From the NCBI RefSeq assembly GCF_039555335.1, contig NC_092637.1, positions 43,106,990 to 43,170,989 of the forward strand: a DNA stretch of 64,000 bases. The letters run 5' to 3'. Below the pieces are notes generated by a model, which saw nothing but the letters and a program-made list of their open reading frames with translations, was not told the origin of the DNA and searched no databases. The position numbers were made by a program, and so were the translations under genes. Of this stretch, positions 47,922 through 60,739 are shown piece by piece (the stretch's first letter is position 1; every line of letters begins with the position of its first letter). The stretch comes from Amphiura filiformis. Its lineage: Eukaryota; Echinodermata; Ophiuroidea; Amphilepidida; Amphiuridae.

Positions 47922-48529
47922 ATCCCGAACTTATAATATGCCTACCAGTTCCACCATATAACCGATTTGCTAGAGAATATTTGTTACCATGTTTAATAAA
48001 TTCGTATTAATCGTATAATAAAATGTGGGCAAATGTATATTTGTGTACATAGTGTGTGGATCCACTCTTCTACGGACTTGGCTACTAAGCATATCGGGCG
48101 GTATGCTGACCTGGGTCAATATGTTCTGGGCAGATGAGGTCCCACCAATTGCCTACGACCTTGTGTGCGATCATGTGTGACAGGCAATTCCCGATAATAA
48201 TAGAGGTTCCCTGCCACGGTACTCATTACAAGTCAAAAGGCGGGGAGTGCAAATCCTTACCATGCTTACTGTGACCTACCCATAATGGGGAATACCAACT
48301 GGACACTGCGTTACTATATAGATTCTCCAAATGTCCCGCATGAAGATTTGTCTAAGATATAAATGTTATGGTGTTAAAACTGATCGTAGTCCAAACGTTG
48401 ACAACTCTGTGCAATTTACATTATTCATTAATCATTTTAATAACAATGCGTGCAATTAGTCCTTGAGCATGAAGCTCAGTAATGCATCATATGTGCAAAT
48501 GCATCTGTATCACTATGATCATGGGATGT
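47922..48529. other. No gene recognised
   Basis: No open frame or repeat of note apart from the GAGGTCCCACCA word. Confidence 0.4.
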
Positions 48530-48690
48530 TCACCCGCCCTCTCGGTCCGCCAATAATTGCTTGCCCCCTTCTCGGCCGGCCAACAAATCTTTGCCCCCTC
48601 CCCTTTGCACATGCCAAATTTTTGGATCCCAATTTGCAAACCTTAAATTGTCTAGATATATGTTTAATACGAGCGCAGCGATTAGGAAAA
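48530..48690 (-). repeat. S-family G-rich repeat (minus)
   Basis: The inverse reads CAAATTGGGATCCAAAAATT, then GCAAAGGGGAGGGGGC; related to 21028-21130 and to element S at 52371-52694. Confidence 0.7.
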
Positions 48691-48702
48691 TTTGCATATA
48701 AG

Positions 48703-49330
48703 TATTTTGAGAAAGTGGAACAGAAGCATGCAACGTCATATTACAGATGTTATAAATAGTGCACGGTTGTTTGGTGTGATCATTTCAAACAAGACATCAT
48801 GTACAACCAAAGGCCTAAACAGCTTAAAGCCGTATCATACTAATGTATACAGATGCTTTTGAGTAATTTTAAACTTTAATTTACCTTATTTACGACATTA
48901 TTCACTTTCACAGCATTTTTAAAGCTTTTCGGATATATTTCCCTTATTTACGACATTATTCACTTTCACAGCATTTTTAAAGCTTTTTCGGATATAAAAT
49001 GTATCTATTTATGACAAGATTGGTGGCCCTATTTAGATACTGGAAATTACTCTTTCAGGCTTTTAATAAAAAGAATTCCTTTTATTTTTTTGATGAAATA
49101 TGTTTATAAAATTTCTTTGTTCTTTGTTTCACCTATTCCATCTGTTTAAATGGCAGTATTGATTACCTACCCCTTGCAAATTAAGAAATACGATTTATGA
49201 TAAATAGCGCCATCTATAGTTTGCATTTTCTTAAGAATGAAGCCACTTCTATATACATCAAACAACCGTGAGTGATGGAGAAAGTGGAACAGGAGCATGC
49301 GACGTCATATTACAGATGTTATAAATAGTG
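48703..49330 (+). repeat. Direct repeats around 48.7-49.3 kb
   Basis: GAGAAAGTGGAACAG..GCATG and GACGTCATATTACAGATGTT recur at about 48703-48757 and 49276-49330. In between, a ~60-bp unit (TTATTTACGACATTATTCAC) is present twice in tandem (about 48890-49005). No gene seen. Confidence 0.8.
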
Positions 49331-49552
49331 ATGGAGGACATGCACACTAACTATTGAAGGATAAACTGTAGTAAACTGCATTTGACATGACTGAGAGTAA
49401 AGAATAAATCCGTGAAATCAAGAGTAGCATGATTTTGAAATAAAAAGTTCAATAAAAGTTATCACTAAGTGAACAAAATGTTTCTGTTTATGAATTTATA
49501 GCGTGTTTATTGGCTATGCACTTTTGTAGAGAGGCTACTTCACCTAAAATAT

Positions 49553-49857
49553 TTGACGAAAGTTGGTTGAAATTCAAAAAAATGAAAAAAAAACCGGCTC
49601 CTTGATATTTTTATCTAGTTTTTAAAAATTAATAATAAAAAAAATTTGGCCCAAGAATTTTGTACGAAAAGAAGTGGGCCAAAAAACAGTTTTCTGGGAT
49701 TTTGGGCCAAAAATGAGCATTTTGGTCCAAATTTGACCTCACAGATGAACGATCAAGTCTTTGCCATTCTAAATATGTATACTTTATTTACTTTAGACCA
49801 ACAATTTAGCAGTTATGAGGCCCGAAAGTGTCCATAATTCCAGGGTTCAGACCAACC
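49553..49857 (+). mobile_element. Right half of a palindromic MITE F
   Basis: Matches 15360-15664 of element F, ending CAGGGTTCAGACCAACC followed by TTAA. The left half is missing. Confidence 0.9.
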
Positions 49858-50017
49858 TTAAACAATTCTTTCTTTGGCGACAGTTTTGAAGACAATTATT
49901 GAGGTGTGTGAGTTTCATCATTTGAAATGCCGGCAGAGAGGGATCGTATAGAGAAGGTTTGTCCTTAGAGTCACATGTATTTATGTCCAGTGTATTGGCA
50001 AACCCACTGATACGTAA

Positions 50018-50312
50018 AGATTAATATTTAAATAAATAAATAAATAAATAAATAAAGCAATTTATATAGCGCATTATGCCATGCCTCAATGCGCTGAACA
50101 GAGAAACTAAACCTACAATACATTATGCAAAAACTACAAAAGTACATTCTAATAGGCAGATACAACCAATACAAATTATAGTAAACACATTTACAAACAC
50201 TATAAAGCAATTGCACTTGATAAGAAAAACACCCGGGAAAACATAATAGCAGGATAAATATCATATAATGAACAAAAGCATGATATAAACAACACACTAA
50301 AATCCAAATCAC
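50018..50312 (-). repeat. Retroposon-like repeat with AAAT run
   Basis: An AAAT run (50028-50056) is followed by GCAATTTATATAGCGCATTA and TGCCTCAATGCGCTG, whose AGCGCA/TGCGCT words can pair. Open frames across it are not genes. Confidence 0.5.
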
Positions 50313-50544
50313 TACTCGAATCCCCAGGAAAAATGATGCCCGACACGAAAATCATCCCGACATACCGGGGTAACCGTCGACCAGCACATGACAAACAGAA
50401 AATTTTACTACGGAGGATCCTTGAGGAAGTTATATCCTCTGTAATAATGACATTTTCGGATAAAAATTGTGGTAGAAATCACATAAAAAGTACATTTGTC
50501 AACCAACCTAAATATCTGAAGTCATATTGAAATGTTTCACTTAA

Positions 50545-50933
50545 GGGTAGGGGTATGAACGTTTGGACAGTATTTATTTTGGGACATTGGAGCACATCAG
50601 ACATATCGAATTGCATTCTGAATACGAAGAATGTCATTCTGATATCAAATAATTTTGATTTTTTGAAATTCGCAATTTAATACACATTTTATGGCAAATC
50701 ATTAAAAATTGATGTTTTTGATATTTAACAGTACTCGAAGTAAACTTTATATTGCTATAAATTTTTATAATTTGTCATAAAATTTGTATTATATTGTGAT
50801 TTTCAAAAAATGAAAATTATTTGATATAAGAAAGACATGCTTCGTATTCAGAATGCAATTCGATAGGTCTGAGGTGCTCTCATGTCCCACAAAAAATACT
50901 GTCGAAACGCAATAAACGTTCATTCTAGATCCC
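50545..50933. mobile_element. Element T: 389-bp palindromic MITE in a TTAA site
   Basis: TTAA at 50541-50544 and 50934-50937. Long inverted arms share GGACAGTATT, GGGACAT, GAGCAC, ATCGAATTGCATTCTGAATA and ATCAAATAATTTT. Confidence 0.93.
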
Positions 50934-50937
50934 TTAA

Positions 50938-51458
50938 TCCCATATCAAAAATTATTCAGCGTTGTAAGCTCGATCTACATCTCCTAAAAAAGAATCTAGG
51001 ATTTCTCCAATATTGCACAGTGCGGCTGGACGATGGTGATAAAGGATCCATGTGTTATGAAGCCTTTGCGCTATAAATTTAAAATCAGACACACCTAGGC
51101 AGAGACAAAACTTGCGATATTCATATTTATTATCATCTTATTCTACATGAATCAACAAACATATTACATCATATACATGTACCATGTTCCATTCTACACT
51201 TAGGTTTCTACTTCTAATTCTAATTTCGTGTACACTTCTACGAATGATACCAATCATTTAAAGACGCATTCAGTAATCCCAGCGCAAGCGTAAAAAAAAT
51301 TAGAATTGTTTGTATATAAATTGCTTAAAAGTGAAATATAAGTCATTCCCTCCCCTTTGGGGCGAATAAAGGAAGAATAGTCACCCATGCAGTGACCCCG
51401 AATATTTGCTTCGGAGCTCGAAGTTCCCAACAAATTTCATGAACAGGCACCATCTATG
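50938..51458. repeat. Interspersed repeat related to 62.75-63.5 kb
   Basis: AGGCAGAGACAAAACTTGCG at 51100 matches 62763. ATCATCTTATTCTACATGA at about 51134 is the empty site for element Q2. TTTCATGAACAGGCACCATC matches 63436. Element B3 is inserted in this repeat. Confidence 0.8.
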
Positions 51459-52260
51459 TAGACTACCCCGTAGTCCACTTGCCCATTGTGCATACTCTGG
51501 ATATTGTATTTAAGCTTAAAACTCTGATTTAATTAATGTGTGCATAATTGATAGATTTTCACATCTGACCTTTTCAGTCACCCTACTCCCTCTCTTTGTT
51601 AGCTTCCCAAGTGGACTACTGACTTTGCCTTGCGGTTAAGATTTTTAACACGGGACTCTATGGAGAGTTAGGCCAATTTCTGGCCTAACTAAAATTGGCC
51701 ATGATGTAATGCATCTTTAAATGGATCTGCCTTGTGATTGGTCGCCCATATCTCGCTATGGTTTAAATCTTCTGGGCCCGCGCCATTACCATTAACTCCC
51801 GGGCATTAACTACACCGTACACAACTGTCTGTGGTATTTGCGGCGCTTTTGTGTTGACGCGAAAGTTAATCTCTCATCAACCATCTAGCGCATCCATGCT
51901 TAGTACTTGTGGTTAATGGACTGATAAACAAGTATGCTTGACAGTGTGTTTTTGGGTAAAGTTCTGCTTACAATTCAAAGTCCATAGTCGAATTTTCGGG
52001 GTTCGCTATCAATAAACGGGTAGACCCCAAAATCAGAATTGTTCAGTATTGAAGTGAGCCATTATAATTATGCAAGATAATGTTGCATTCAATTACTTTT
52101 ATTGTCACTAATCATCTGATATTTTTAACTCTTTATGACCATTTTACTATTGAATCCTTAAATTTTAATAAACATCAGTATAAATTTGAGTTCAACGAAA
52201 TGGGTTCATCATGACTAATAATAACATATTTTTAATAAAATTCGACTATGGCATAGTCTA
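51459..52260 (-). mobile_element. Element B3: full-length MULE-like MITE (802 bp)
   Basis: The ends TAGACTACCCCGTAGTC (51459) and GACTATGGCATAGTCTA (to 52260) are inverted repeats, each self-palindromic. The flank CCATCTATG at 51450-51458 and 52261-52269 is a perfect 9-bp target duplication. The inner hairpin AGTTAGGCCA / TGGCCTAACT is at 51666-51690. Non-coding; it serves as reference for B1 and B2. Confidence 0.95.
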
Positions 52261-52370
52261 CCATCTATGGCGATTGACCCCGGATGACCCCAAATTTACC
52301 TTTAGGGGGTTTGTCTGGGACAATGGTCGTTCACACTAAATTTTACAAGCCTGCGATAATCTATTGATTT

Positions 52371-52694
52371 AGGGGCTGTGCAATAAGGGGGGGCAAGCGA
52401 TGTTTGGCAAGCCTTTTGAATAAAACGCTCTAAAAAGGCTTAGGAAAACCGTACGGAACCGCTTAAATATGCAAATTTTCCTGCTCACTGCGCTCTCAAC
52501 ATGTAGACCGTTTAAAGTTTGCAAATTGGGATCCCAAAAATTTGCCATGTGCAAGAGGGGGGGGGGGGGGAAATGTTTTTTGCCGGGCTGAGAGGGGGGG
52601 AAGCGATTTTTGGCGGGCCGAGGGGGAAGCAATTTTGGCGAGCCGTTTGGAAATTTTACCCCGGGGGGAGGCTCATATTTATTGCACAGCCCCT
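52371..52694 (+). mobile_element. Element S: MITE with AGGGGCTGTGCAATAA ends
   Basis: Inverted ends AGGGGCTGTGCAATAA and TTATTGCACAGCCCCT. The inside includes CAAATTGGGATCCCAAAAAT and long G-runs. Related sequence 63.52 kb reads across without it. Confidence 0.85.
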
Positions 52695-52854
52695 TAACAC
52701 CAGATGACCCCAAAATGTTGCCACTTGATATGTCTGCTAATATGCCACTCATGCTTTGTATACATATACTTGATATTGATATCATGAAGACGTGTACAAT
52801 GTTCCGACGTGGTAGGCGAGGTTGCTTTTATCAGCAAAACATTTATGACAGTAC

Positions 52855-54561
52855 TCACACTGATGTGATTACTCTTAGGTGTGTTCTCACGTGGTAGGCG
52901 AGGTAGGTTTTATCAGCATAACACTTATGACAATACTCACACTGATGTGGTTTCTCTTTGGTGTGAGTTTGGATGTGTCTGTCTCGGCTCTTTTTCAGAG
53001 TAAAGCATTTCTGACAGTAATCACACTGATATGGTTTCTCTTTAGTGTGAATTCTTTTGTGGGTTTTAAGACTATAAGCAGAAGAATAACCCTTCCGACA
53101 GTAATCGCACTGATATAGTACCTCGTTGGTGTGCGTTTTACTGTGTCTTTTGATATGGCTCTCTTTGGTGTGTGTACTGACGTGGAAGGTGAGGTTGATT
53201 TTTTGAGCAAAACATTTCTGACAGTACTCACACTGATAGGGTTTCTCTTTAGTGTGTGTTCTGATATGAACTGTAAGTTGATTTTTTCCAAAAAAACTCT
53301 TTTGGCAGTATTCACACTGAAAGCGTTTCTCTTTGGTGTGTGTACTGACGTGGTAGGCGAGGCCGTTTTTATTAGCATAACATTTCTGACAGTACTCACA
53401 CTGATGCGGTTTCTCTTTGGTGTGAGCTTGATGATGAGGTTTCTCTTTGGTGTGTGTTCTGATATGCCTGTTAAGGTCACCTTTACGAACAAAACTCTTC
53501 TGGCAGTATTCACACTTATAGTGTCTCTCTTTAGTATGTGTACTGACGTGGTAGGTGAGGCCACCTTTATCAGCAAAACATTTCTGACAGTACTCACACT
53601 TATAGGGTTTATCTTTGGTGTGAATTCTTCTGTGGACTTTAAGATAATGCGATGAAGAATAACTTTTCTGGCAGTATTCGCACTGATGTGGTTTTTCGTT
53701 GGTGTGAATTCTTTTGTGGATTTTTAGAGTATAAGGAGAAGAATAACTCTTCTGACAATATTCGCACTGATATAGTTTCTTGTTGGTGTGAGTTTTGCTG
53801 TGTCTTTTAATATGGCTATTAAGATTTTTTCTCAATGTAAAGCATTTCTGACAATACTCACACTGATAGGGGTTTTCTTCCGTGTGAAGCTTTTTGTGAT
53901 CTTCCAGCGTTTGTCCCCGAGAAAAGGTCTTCTGGCAGTACTCACATTGAAAGCGTTTCTCTTTGGTGTGTGTACTGACGTCGGATGTGAGATTGGTTTT
54001 GTGTGCAAAACACTTCTGACAGTACTCACACTGATAAGAGTTCTGTTTAATGTCACTTTTGTTGTCCACTTTCACACCGCTAGAAGTGCACAAACATTTG
54101 TTGCTAACATTTGAAAAACGTACCAAACAATTTTTACATTTGTCTGATAGTTGGCTGTGGTTGATCAAGTATCTATGCAGCCTACCATTTTTTGACAAGC
54201 TTGTCTTACAAAACACACACCGTTTCCGACTATGAGCCCGCACGTATTTAATTAAATGTCTACTAACATGTGTTTTCAATTTATCTAACGAATAATGGTT
54301 CATTCCACAAAATATACAACAAAATGGTTTCAAAAGTTTCATTGTCACTCACTGTATGTGTATGTTTGCAATATGCAAAAGAATCCAACAATTAACATTT
54401 AAATATGTCATGTAGTTCAAATATCTTTGCGCACCTCAAAATCAGTCATGGAAGTCAAACAGTGGAGCAGCAAGCAAGACCACAATCATCACTGAGTTGT
54501 GCGTAAGTCCTCTTAGAACATGTAGTTTCAAAAGCAGTTGTATTCCACTGGGATAAACTAT
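52855..54561 (-). CDS. C2H2 zinc-finger gene, last exon (ATG at 54342)
   Basis: A 3' splice site (TTTTTCAG, AG at 54562-54563) starts a 5' untranslated stretch shared with the gene at 21233. ATG 54340-54342 (context GACAATGAAACTT) opens about 495 codons ending at 52855, starting MKLLKPFCCIFCGMNHYSLD. There follow an N-terminal finger, a degenerate second (CVFCKTSLSKNGRLHRYLIN), a Cys-pair remnant, and about 13 more fingers with TKEKP/TNEKP linkers. One finger lacks its first His (NLTSDVSTH). Two joints keep scars of lost fingers (TKEKPHHQAHTKEKPH and THTKESHIKRHSKTHTNE). Downstream, about 52790-52855, another finger is readable but lies after a 2-bp deletion and stops, so the array was longer. 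Expected to act as a nuclear DNA-binding regulator. Confidence 0.92.
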
Positions 54562-54563
54562 CT

Positions 54564-55326
54564 GAAAAATTAAAGCAAAATTAGTTTGAAATAATATTTG
54601 ACACAAATCACAATACATCTAAAACAGATATCTTTATACATTTATCATTATTTTTTGAGAGTGTACTTTATTTTGCATGCTTCCGCTGTGACATGTTGTC
54701 CCCTTGAAACATGCCTTTTCCACACTCCCTCCGAAAAAGTCCTGGATACTGGCATGTCAGTAAACAATTAGCGTCAATATTTCGGAATGCGATTCACAGC
54801 AAATCAGTCGGGCGTTTTAGAAGCAACTAAAAAGCACATCTGATGCTAAAAGTAGGTTTACTATACATTATTTATTTCAAATTACTCCATAGGAAACTTT
54901 AATTTGATATAAAGCATATAAATATTTCTAAGCATAATGAATTTTCCACTCATTTCAAATATTGAGTTTTAGTTTTGGTTTTGGTCACGTAGTTTCCTAT
55001 TATCCTGCCTAACCTCTTGACACACACGATATTGATTTCGTTGTTTCTACCTTTTGTATCAAGGAGATTCGGTTTTCATTTCAGTTTATATAATGGTGTG
55101 AAGAAGAATCCATTTGGTTACCTGATCTAAGTATACAAAAGAAATGTTTAGATTTCGCAGTGCAATATTCACGAGGAGAGAAATCGAGCATGTCGATTTA
55201 CATTGAAAAAACGTGGTTTAGAAAACCGAATAAGCTATGGCTATTTTAGCTGTGAAAAAATATAGACCATCGAAATATTTGCATTCGACATTACAAAAGG
55301 GGCCACTATTGTAATTGTATAGGTGT
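54564..55326. other. Upstream intron/flank of the zinc-finger gene
   Basis: Should hold the intron and 5' exon(s) of the minus-strand gene; I cannot place them. No other gene seen. Confidence 0.4.
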
Positions 55327-57267
55327 CAGGGGCTATTTTAGGCAAAAAATGTCACTGCACGTTGGCGAGCTTGCGGGAAGTGGGTTTTGGAGGCAGGACG
55401 TCCCCCCGAATCACCAAAGGTCAAAAAGGTAGTGAGCAAAAAAAGAGTGTTTTTATGCTTTTTTGGTCAAAACAGGGAAATTTGCCCATTTGCGAGCGTA
55501 GCGTGCGAAAAAATTGGGTTCTTCAAGCATTGTTGGTAAAAAAAAGTCCAAATATTTGGAAACATGAAAAGGTTTGAATACAAAAACGATTCTCTTATAA
55601 ATGCATCTACGCACAGTTTCCCCAGTTTACACCGAGCACAAAGATATTTCCAAGCACAGCGAGTCTAGACTCTACGCAGGCTGTGTTTTACTACACGGTT
55701 GAGTGCATAGCATCATAAGAGCTGTGTGTGATCTAGTGGAAAATAGAAATTTGTGACTGGCTTTTGTCAAAACCTGAAGTGTTCCCTTCATTCAATCAGA
55801 TTTTTTTTTAAATATCGAACGAAAGCTGACACTTCCCCTTAAAAACACTTTTTCTCATTAGGTCAACAGATAATGCAATTCAATGTTTATAGCAAGGCGA
55901 ATGTGGTAAATCTGTTGAAAACGACCTATCCCAGCACACTTTTTGACCAAAATGTAGGTTTTAAAAATCAAAACCTCAAGTGTTCCTTACAATATTTTTC
56001 AAATTTTATGTCATTAAATGAAGGAGCACATTTATATTGTCCATATACTATCCTCATTAGAATGAGCAATGACCAATTCTCTTTAAATTGCAATCTTGCG
56101 CAAAAAGTTTTCGTATGTTTTGTCATACGGTTGTAAATTCAGTAAACTATGACCTTTGTTAAAGAGCGCTTACCAGTTGATATGAGATCCAAAAAAGGTC
56201 CCCTTTTTAAAAATAAAATTTCTGATTTTTTGAAGAAGTTCGAGATAAAAAAAAAAACATTTGCAAAGGGGTAAAAATTACGATATTGGTTCGCTGACTT
56301 GCGCGAAGCGCACAAAAAACACGACATTTTAATGTTAAAATGAGCTAAAAAAATGGGTTAATCTCACTCTCCTTTGCCCGGGGCATAGATTTCTTTTTGA
56401 CATGGGGGAAAGGGTTGGGGGAAGGGATTGGGGGGAAAGGTGTTTGGTGATAGCGCGGGAATTTCTTTTATTGAAATATTGAAGCTAAAATGGTCATATA
56501 GGCCTATGATTTAAAAGTGGAACAAACAAAGGATCTACGTCTGCGCCTTTTTGTTGTGAATTCCAAGCGTTTCCGCACCACCAGCCGTTTATAACACGCA
56601 CGTTGGAAAGATCTTGTTCAGGTTTTAAACACAGTTGTGAGCAAAGCGTGGGGTGACGATGCAAGCAGTTCGCAAACTGTGTGTTTAATATGCACGAGGC
56701 CCTTTGAAAAGTCTTATGAGGGAAGGGGTGATGAAATGTTAAGTGCGCGCAGCGTGAAAATTGTGAAATTTTACCTGAAAGTGACCATGCTAATACGCTC
56801 TTGGTGCTATATATTAAAGCATCCCTATTAAGGGGGTACTACACCCCTCGATACATTTGTGTCTATTTTTGCATTTTTCTCAAAAACTAATAACACACTG
56901 GTAACAAAAGTTATGTATATTATACGGGCAATGAATTCAATTACTACACTGGAATTTCAATGACCCAAGACAAGCGATTCGTTTTCTATCATATATACTG
57001 ACTGAACCGCTTGTCTTGAGTCACTGAAATTTCAGTGTAGTAATTGGATTCCTTGCCCCAATAATATACATACCTTTTGTTACCAGTGTCTTATTATTTT
57101 TGGAGAAAAATGTAAAAACAGTCACAATTTTACCACAGGGGTGTAGTACCCCCTTAAGTTGGTCAAATTGCATAGAAATATTTTAAGCACGGATTTTTAA
57201 TTCTCACTGCACGGAATTTTAATCTCACTGCACAAACGTGCCAGGAGGCACGTTAAAATAGCCCCTG
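55327..57267. mobile_element. Element V: hAT-like element with CAGGGGCTATTTTA ends
   Basis: Inverted ends CAGGGGCTATTTTA (55327) and TAAAATAGCCCCTG (to 57267). The flanks are ATAGGTGT and ATATGTGT, an 8-bp duplication with one difference. The interior has GCGAGCGTAGCGTGCGAAAA-type words and no recognisable transposase. It carries element U. Confidence 0.8.
56833..57153. mobile_element. Element U: palindromic MITE in a TTAA site, inside V
   Basis: Ends GGGGGTACTACACCCCT and AGGGGTGTAGTACCCCC; TTAA at 56829-56832 and 57154-57157. Long arms include TTACTACACTGGAATTTCA and its inverse. Confidence 0.95.
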
Positions 57268-57407
57268 ATATGTGTTATAAACAAAATCGTTTCATATCAT
57301 TAATCCCATGTACCAGAATCGATGGAAGGCCATTATATGACTTCCAATATAAGCTACTGACTTTTATTGAAGCAATTTTTACTGGAAAAACAATTAGAAA
57401 AATAGAG

Positions 57408-57500
57408 ACATGTGCGTGTGCGTGTGTGTGGGGGGTGGGGGGGGGGGGGCGTGGGGTGGTGGTGAGTGGGGGGGGGGTATGTGTGTGGGAGGTGGGGTAA
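57408..57500 (+). repeat. G-rich GT tract with quadruplex potential
   Basis: Many runs of four or more G separated by short GT-rich spacers. Open frames on both strands are low-complexity translations. Confidence 0.85.
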
Positions 57501-58079
57501 GGACAAAGAGAAACAGATGGGAGAGCATTGAAAGTGAAAAGGGAAGGGGGAGGAGCACTCGAGATAGAGTAGATATCAAATGAAGGGGAGGCTAGGATGC
57601 GGAAGAAGGAGACACTTATGGGAGAGGAGGTTATATAGGTGGGGGAGCCTAGGTAAGAGGTATGGGTTGTGCTTACCGGGTAATCAAATCATCTTCATGC
57701 ATCGTTTATGTTTCATACAACAAACAAAGCCATCACCCCACCCCACCCCTCTATATACGCGCATGTATATGATTTCTAGGCCTAGAACTCGGGTGTAATA
57801 TATGCCACCTTCGACAGCATCAACTGTCGTCAGCGGAGAATTCCGATAATCATGATAATAATCCCGGGATAATAATTATGTTAGCACAATAGGCTATGGA
57901 CTTGTATAGGCCTACTTATGGTTATATACCCTGTACTGTGTCCTCCCAGCATAATAGTGTTATGATTGCAGACCAGATCTGCTCTACTTTTTAATCCCTT
58001 GATTTTTGGTTTCTGAACAAAAGAGAAACCAAAACTTATGATTTGAAATGAGGGATTGGCTGGGTCGTGAGTCGTGACG
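57501..58079. other. No gene recognised
   Basis: Purine-rich then AT-rich sequence without identifiable features. Confidence 0.4.
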
Positions 58080-58087
58080 TCAGTGCA

Positions 58088-59243
58088 CAGGGGCGGCGCC
58101 AGGGTATTTTGATAGGGGGGGCAAAACAATTTTGGAAATTTTGTATGTAGCGCGACAGCGCTGCCCGTCGCGCTTGCGCGACGCAGGGGGGTGTCTGAGG
58201 GGGGATGTGCCCCCCTCAGAATTTAGAAAAATTTCAAAATGAAAGCACAAATGAAGCCATTTGATGCACCATTTTCACCCATTCTAGGGTTATTTATTTA
58301 TTTTCCAACCGCATATTTTTATGGATTTCATTCACGGGCCCGACTTTCAGCCCGCTGGTTTTAGGCATGGACCTACTCAATTAGTAAATCCAGCACCTTT
58401 TGGCAACAAAATAAGTTCATGGTACAAATTTGCACGAAGTGAAATATGGTGGAAACGTTAAATAAAGTCGCGCGAAGCGTGAAAAATTTGGCACTTTTTA
58501 GGCTAAAATGGCCAAATATGAGATTACTTTGGACAGAAACTCACATACAGGCGTCAACATTGGGGAATGATTGTATGGACCATACCCTATCAAAATATTG
58601 GGGGGATTTATACCCCACACCCGGGTCAGATCTACGCTTCTGGTCGCAAAGCGGGGTATGTTAAGTCAGTTGCATTGTAAATATGCCGGGTTTTTTTTAT
58701 ATAAATTTGCACGATAAAATGATATGAATGGGGGTAGGCCTACCCGTCTTGAGGTTGGAAATATTTCAAATTGAAAGCCGCAATCAAGTGCATAGACGGA
58801 GGTAGTCGCCCCCTAATCACTAAAAGCTGAAAAGGTCCACTTTGCGAGCGTAGCGAGCGAAAAAAAAGAAGTTTTTTATGCTTTTTTAGCCAGAAAAGGA
58901 CAACATTTGCCCATTCACGAGTGTAGCGAGCGAAAGTAGTTGGGAGAATGCAAGAGAGGCCATGTGACTTTTATGGGGGAAAATTTGCCGAAAATGGGCC
59001 CAAAATATAAAAACCAACAACTTTAAAACCGCATAGGTCAGCATTCCACAAGGGGCAAGATGTCCGAAGGGGGGAGGTTCCTCCTTCTAACCATGGACAA
59101 GGAGGGGAATGGCTTCTTTTCTTCTTCTCCCTCTCTCTTTTTCTCCCCTCCCTTTTCTCTCCTTCTTCTCTTTCTCCTTCCTTTTACCTCTTTTTGGAAA
59201 ATCATAGGGGGGGCAATTGCCTCCCCCTGTGGCGCCGCCCCTG
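58088..59243. mobile_element. Element O: hAT-like element with CAGGGGCGGCGCCA ends
   Basis: Ends CAGGGGCGGCGCCAGGG (58088) and TGGCGCCGCCCCTG (to 59243), flanked by AGTGCA on both sides (AGTGCACA if the CA is shared). The inside has GCGAGCGTAGCGAGCGAAAA words and a pyrimidine tract (about 59110-59200). No transposase seen. Confidence 0.85.
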
Positions 59244-60739
59244 AGTGCACATACAAAATAGCTTCAAATCGCGTGCACTCATTGAAAATGCTGTCGTACG
59301 TACTTTAAAGACGCCCTGAGGGGTACTTACTCTTAGTACAGAAATGTTTAAATATTTAAAATTTCTTGCTAGCTGCGCTTGCATGATATATCTAAACCAG
59401 GCTTCCTCAAATAGATTTGTGCCACATGAAATATACGACTGATTGAACCCCAAATCTCAACTCCACACACCGAATGACCCTTCAATTTTGTTTTACTGAT
59501 GAAAGAAAAAGACAAAAGACAACAAAAAAAACCTTTTCAAGAATTTGAAAGACATTCCTCAGACCTCTTATCGAATGCCCCTGTTTTTTCTCTAAAATTC
59601 GCAAAATTTCATTTTTCATAAATGATCAAATGTACCATGTTTGTCAATAAATATCTTTACCTAATTTTTCCCATTCTTAAGGAAACATTTGTGTGTTTTT
59701 TTTTGCAACTCCTATACCAGCGCAATACAAAAAGATTTTTGTTTAATTAACACTGGACATGCTGGATGTTTTTATAAAAATATTGTATGTGATGAAGAAG
59801 GGGCTGGTGGTTTATTTGTGTAAAGGTCAAAATGGGATTCGGATAGGGTCAGGACTCTGTTTTGTCATCTTCCTTCTGTGGGTCTTTGAACCTGCTCATT
59901 GTCTGTGTGTGTGTTTTTTTTTTAATTTTGATTTTGAAATGGAGCCTTCATCTTTGGTTCAAGTTGTATTTTTTCCTGAATGTATTTTAATGCTTTCTCT
60001 CCCCACCAGCTCCAAGTACTGATAAAATACAAAAACTGAAAAAGAAAGAAAGAAAGAAAAAAAAAAGATGTGGACACCGTCAGTTCCCCCCGTGTATTAT
60101 CCGCCGGCGCCATTATCACGTGACTGTAGGAAAATGCTGCTGCCACCAGATATAGGCTAAGTAAAACAGCGTATTACTATCAAGACTTATGTCGATATTA
60201 TCAAGACTTGCAAAACTCGGCGGTAAACCGGGCCATGATTTTAAGCTTATTGTTAATTTTGCACCTTCAAACATACAAACCATCTCAAAAGCTAGGTCTT
60301 TATAGTAGGAAACCTTTTTGGGCGAAAGCACCATGTCAACAATGCCTAGAAAAGTTGCTTTTTGCCTTGTAAAAGTACGTAATTTTTCGGCACTTCCTGG
60401 TCAGCATGGAAGCAGGTGGATTCGGCCAAATCAATTCGTCCACAGTTGACTTGGCCATATGCCAATTCATGCATTTGGCCCCAAGCTAAGTCAGCCACAA
60501 ACCAATTCGATATTGATCAAAAGGGATAAACGATTTAATATGTTAATGAATATATGTGACCGTCCATCTCGAAACAGCTGTAAAGTCGGCTCGCGGTCAA
60601 TTTTGTTTTATTTCGTGTTTAGAAAATATATCATAAGCTTTAAAATGAAAAATCATTTGACTCCAAACGATATCCAGAAGTAAAAAAAAGAGGGTTAAGT
60701 GCACAACGTACAAAAAAGTGACTATCTCATTAACCGATG
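59244..60739. other. No gene recognised
   Basis: GAAA run near 60040-60060. Short frames at 59759-60022 and elsewhere show no domain. Confidence 0.4.

Noticed and set aside
53131..53655. 174-codon plus-strand frame opposite the zinc-finger gene
   Set aside because: Shadow of the minus-strand finger array; the minus frame has the Cys/His pattern.
57394..57579. Proline-rich minus frame
   Set aside because: Low-complexity translation of the G-rich GT tract.
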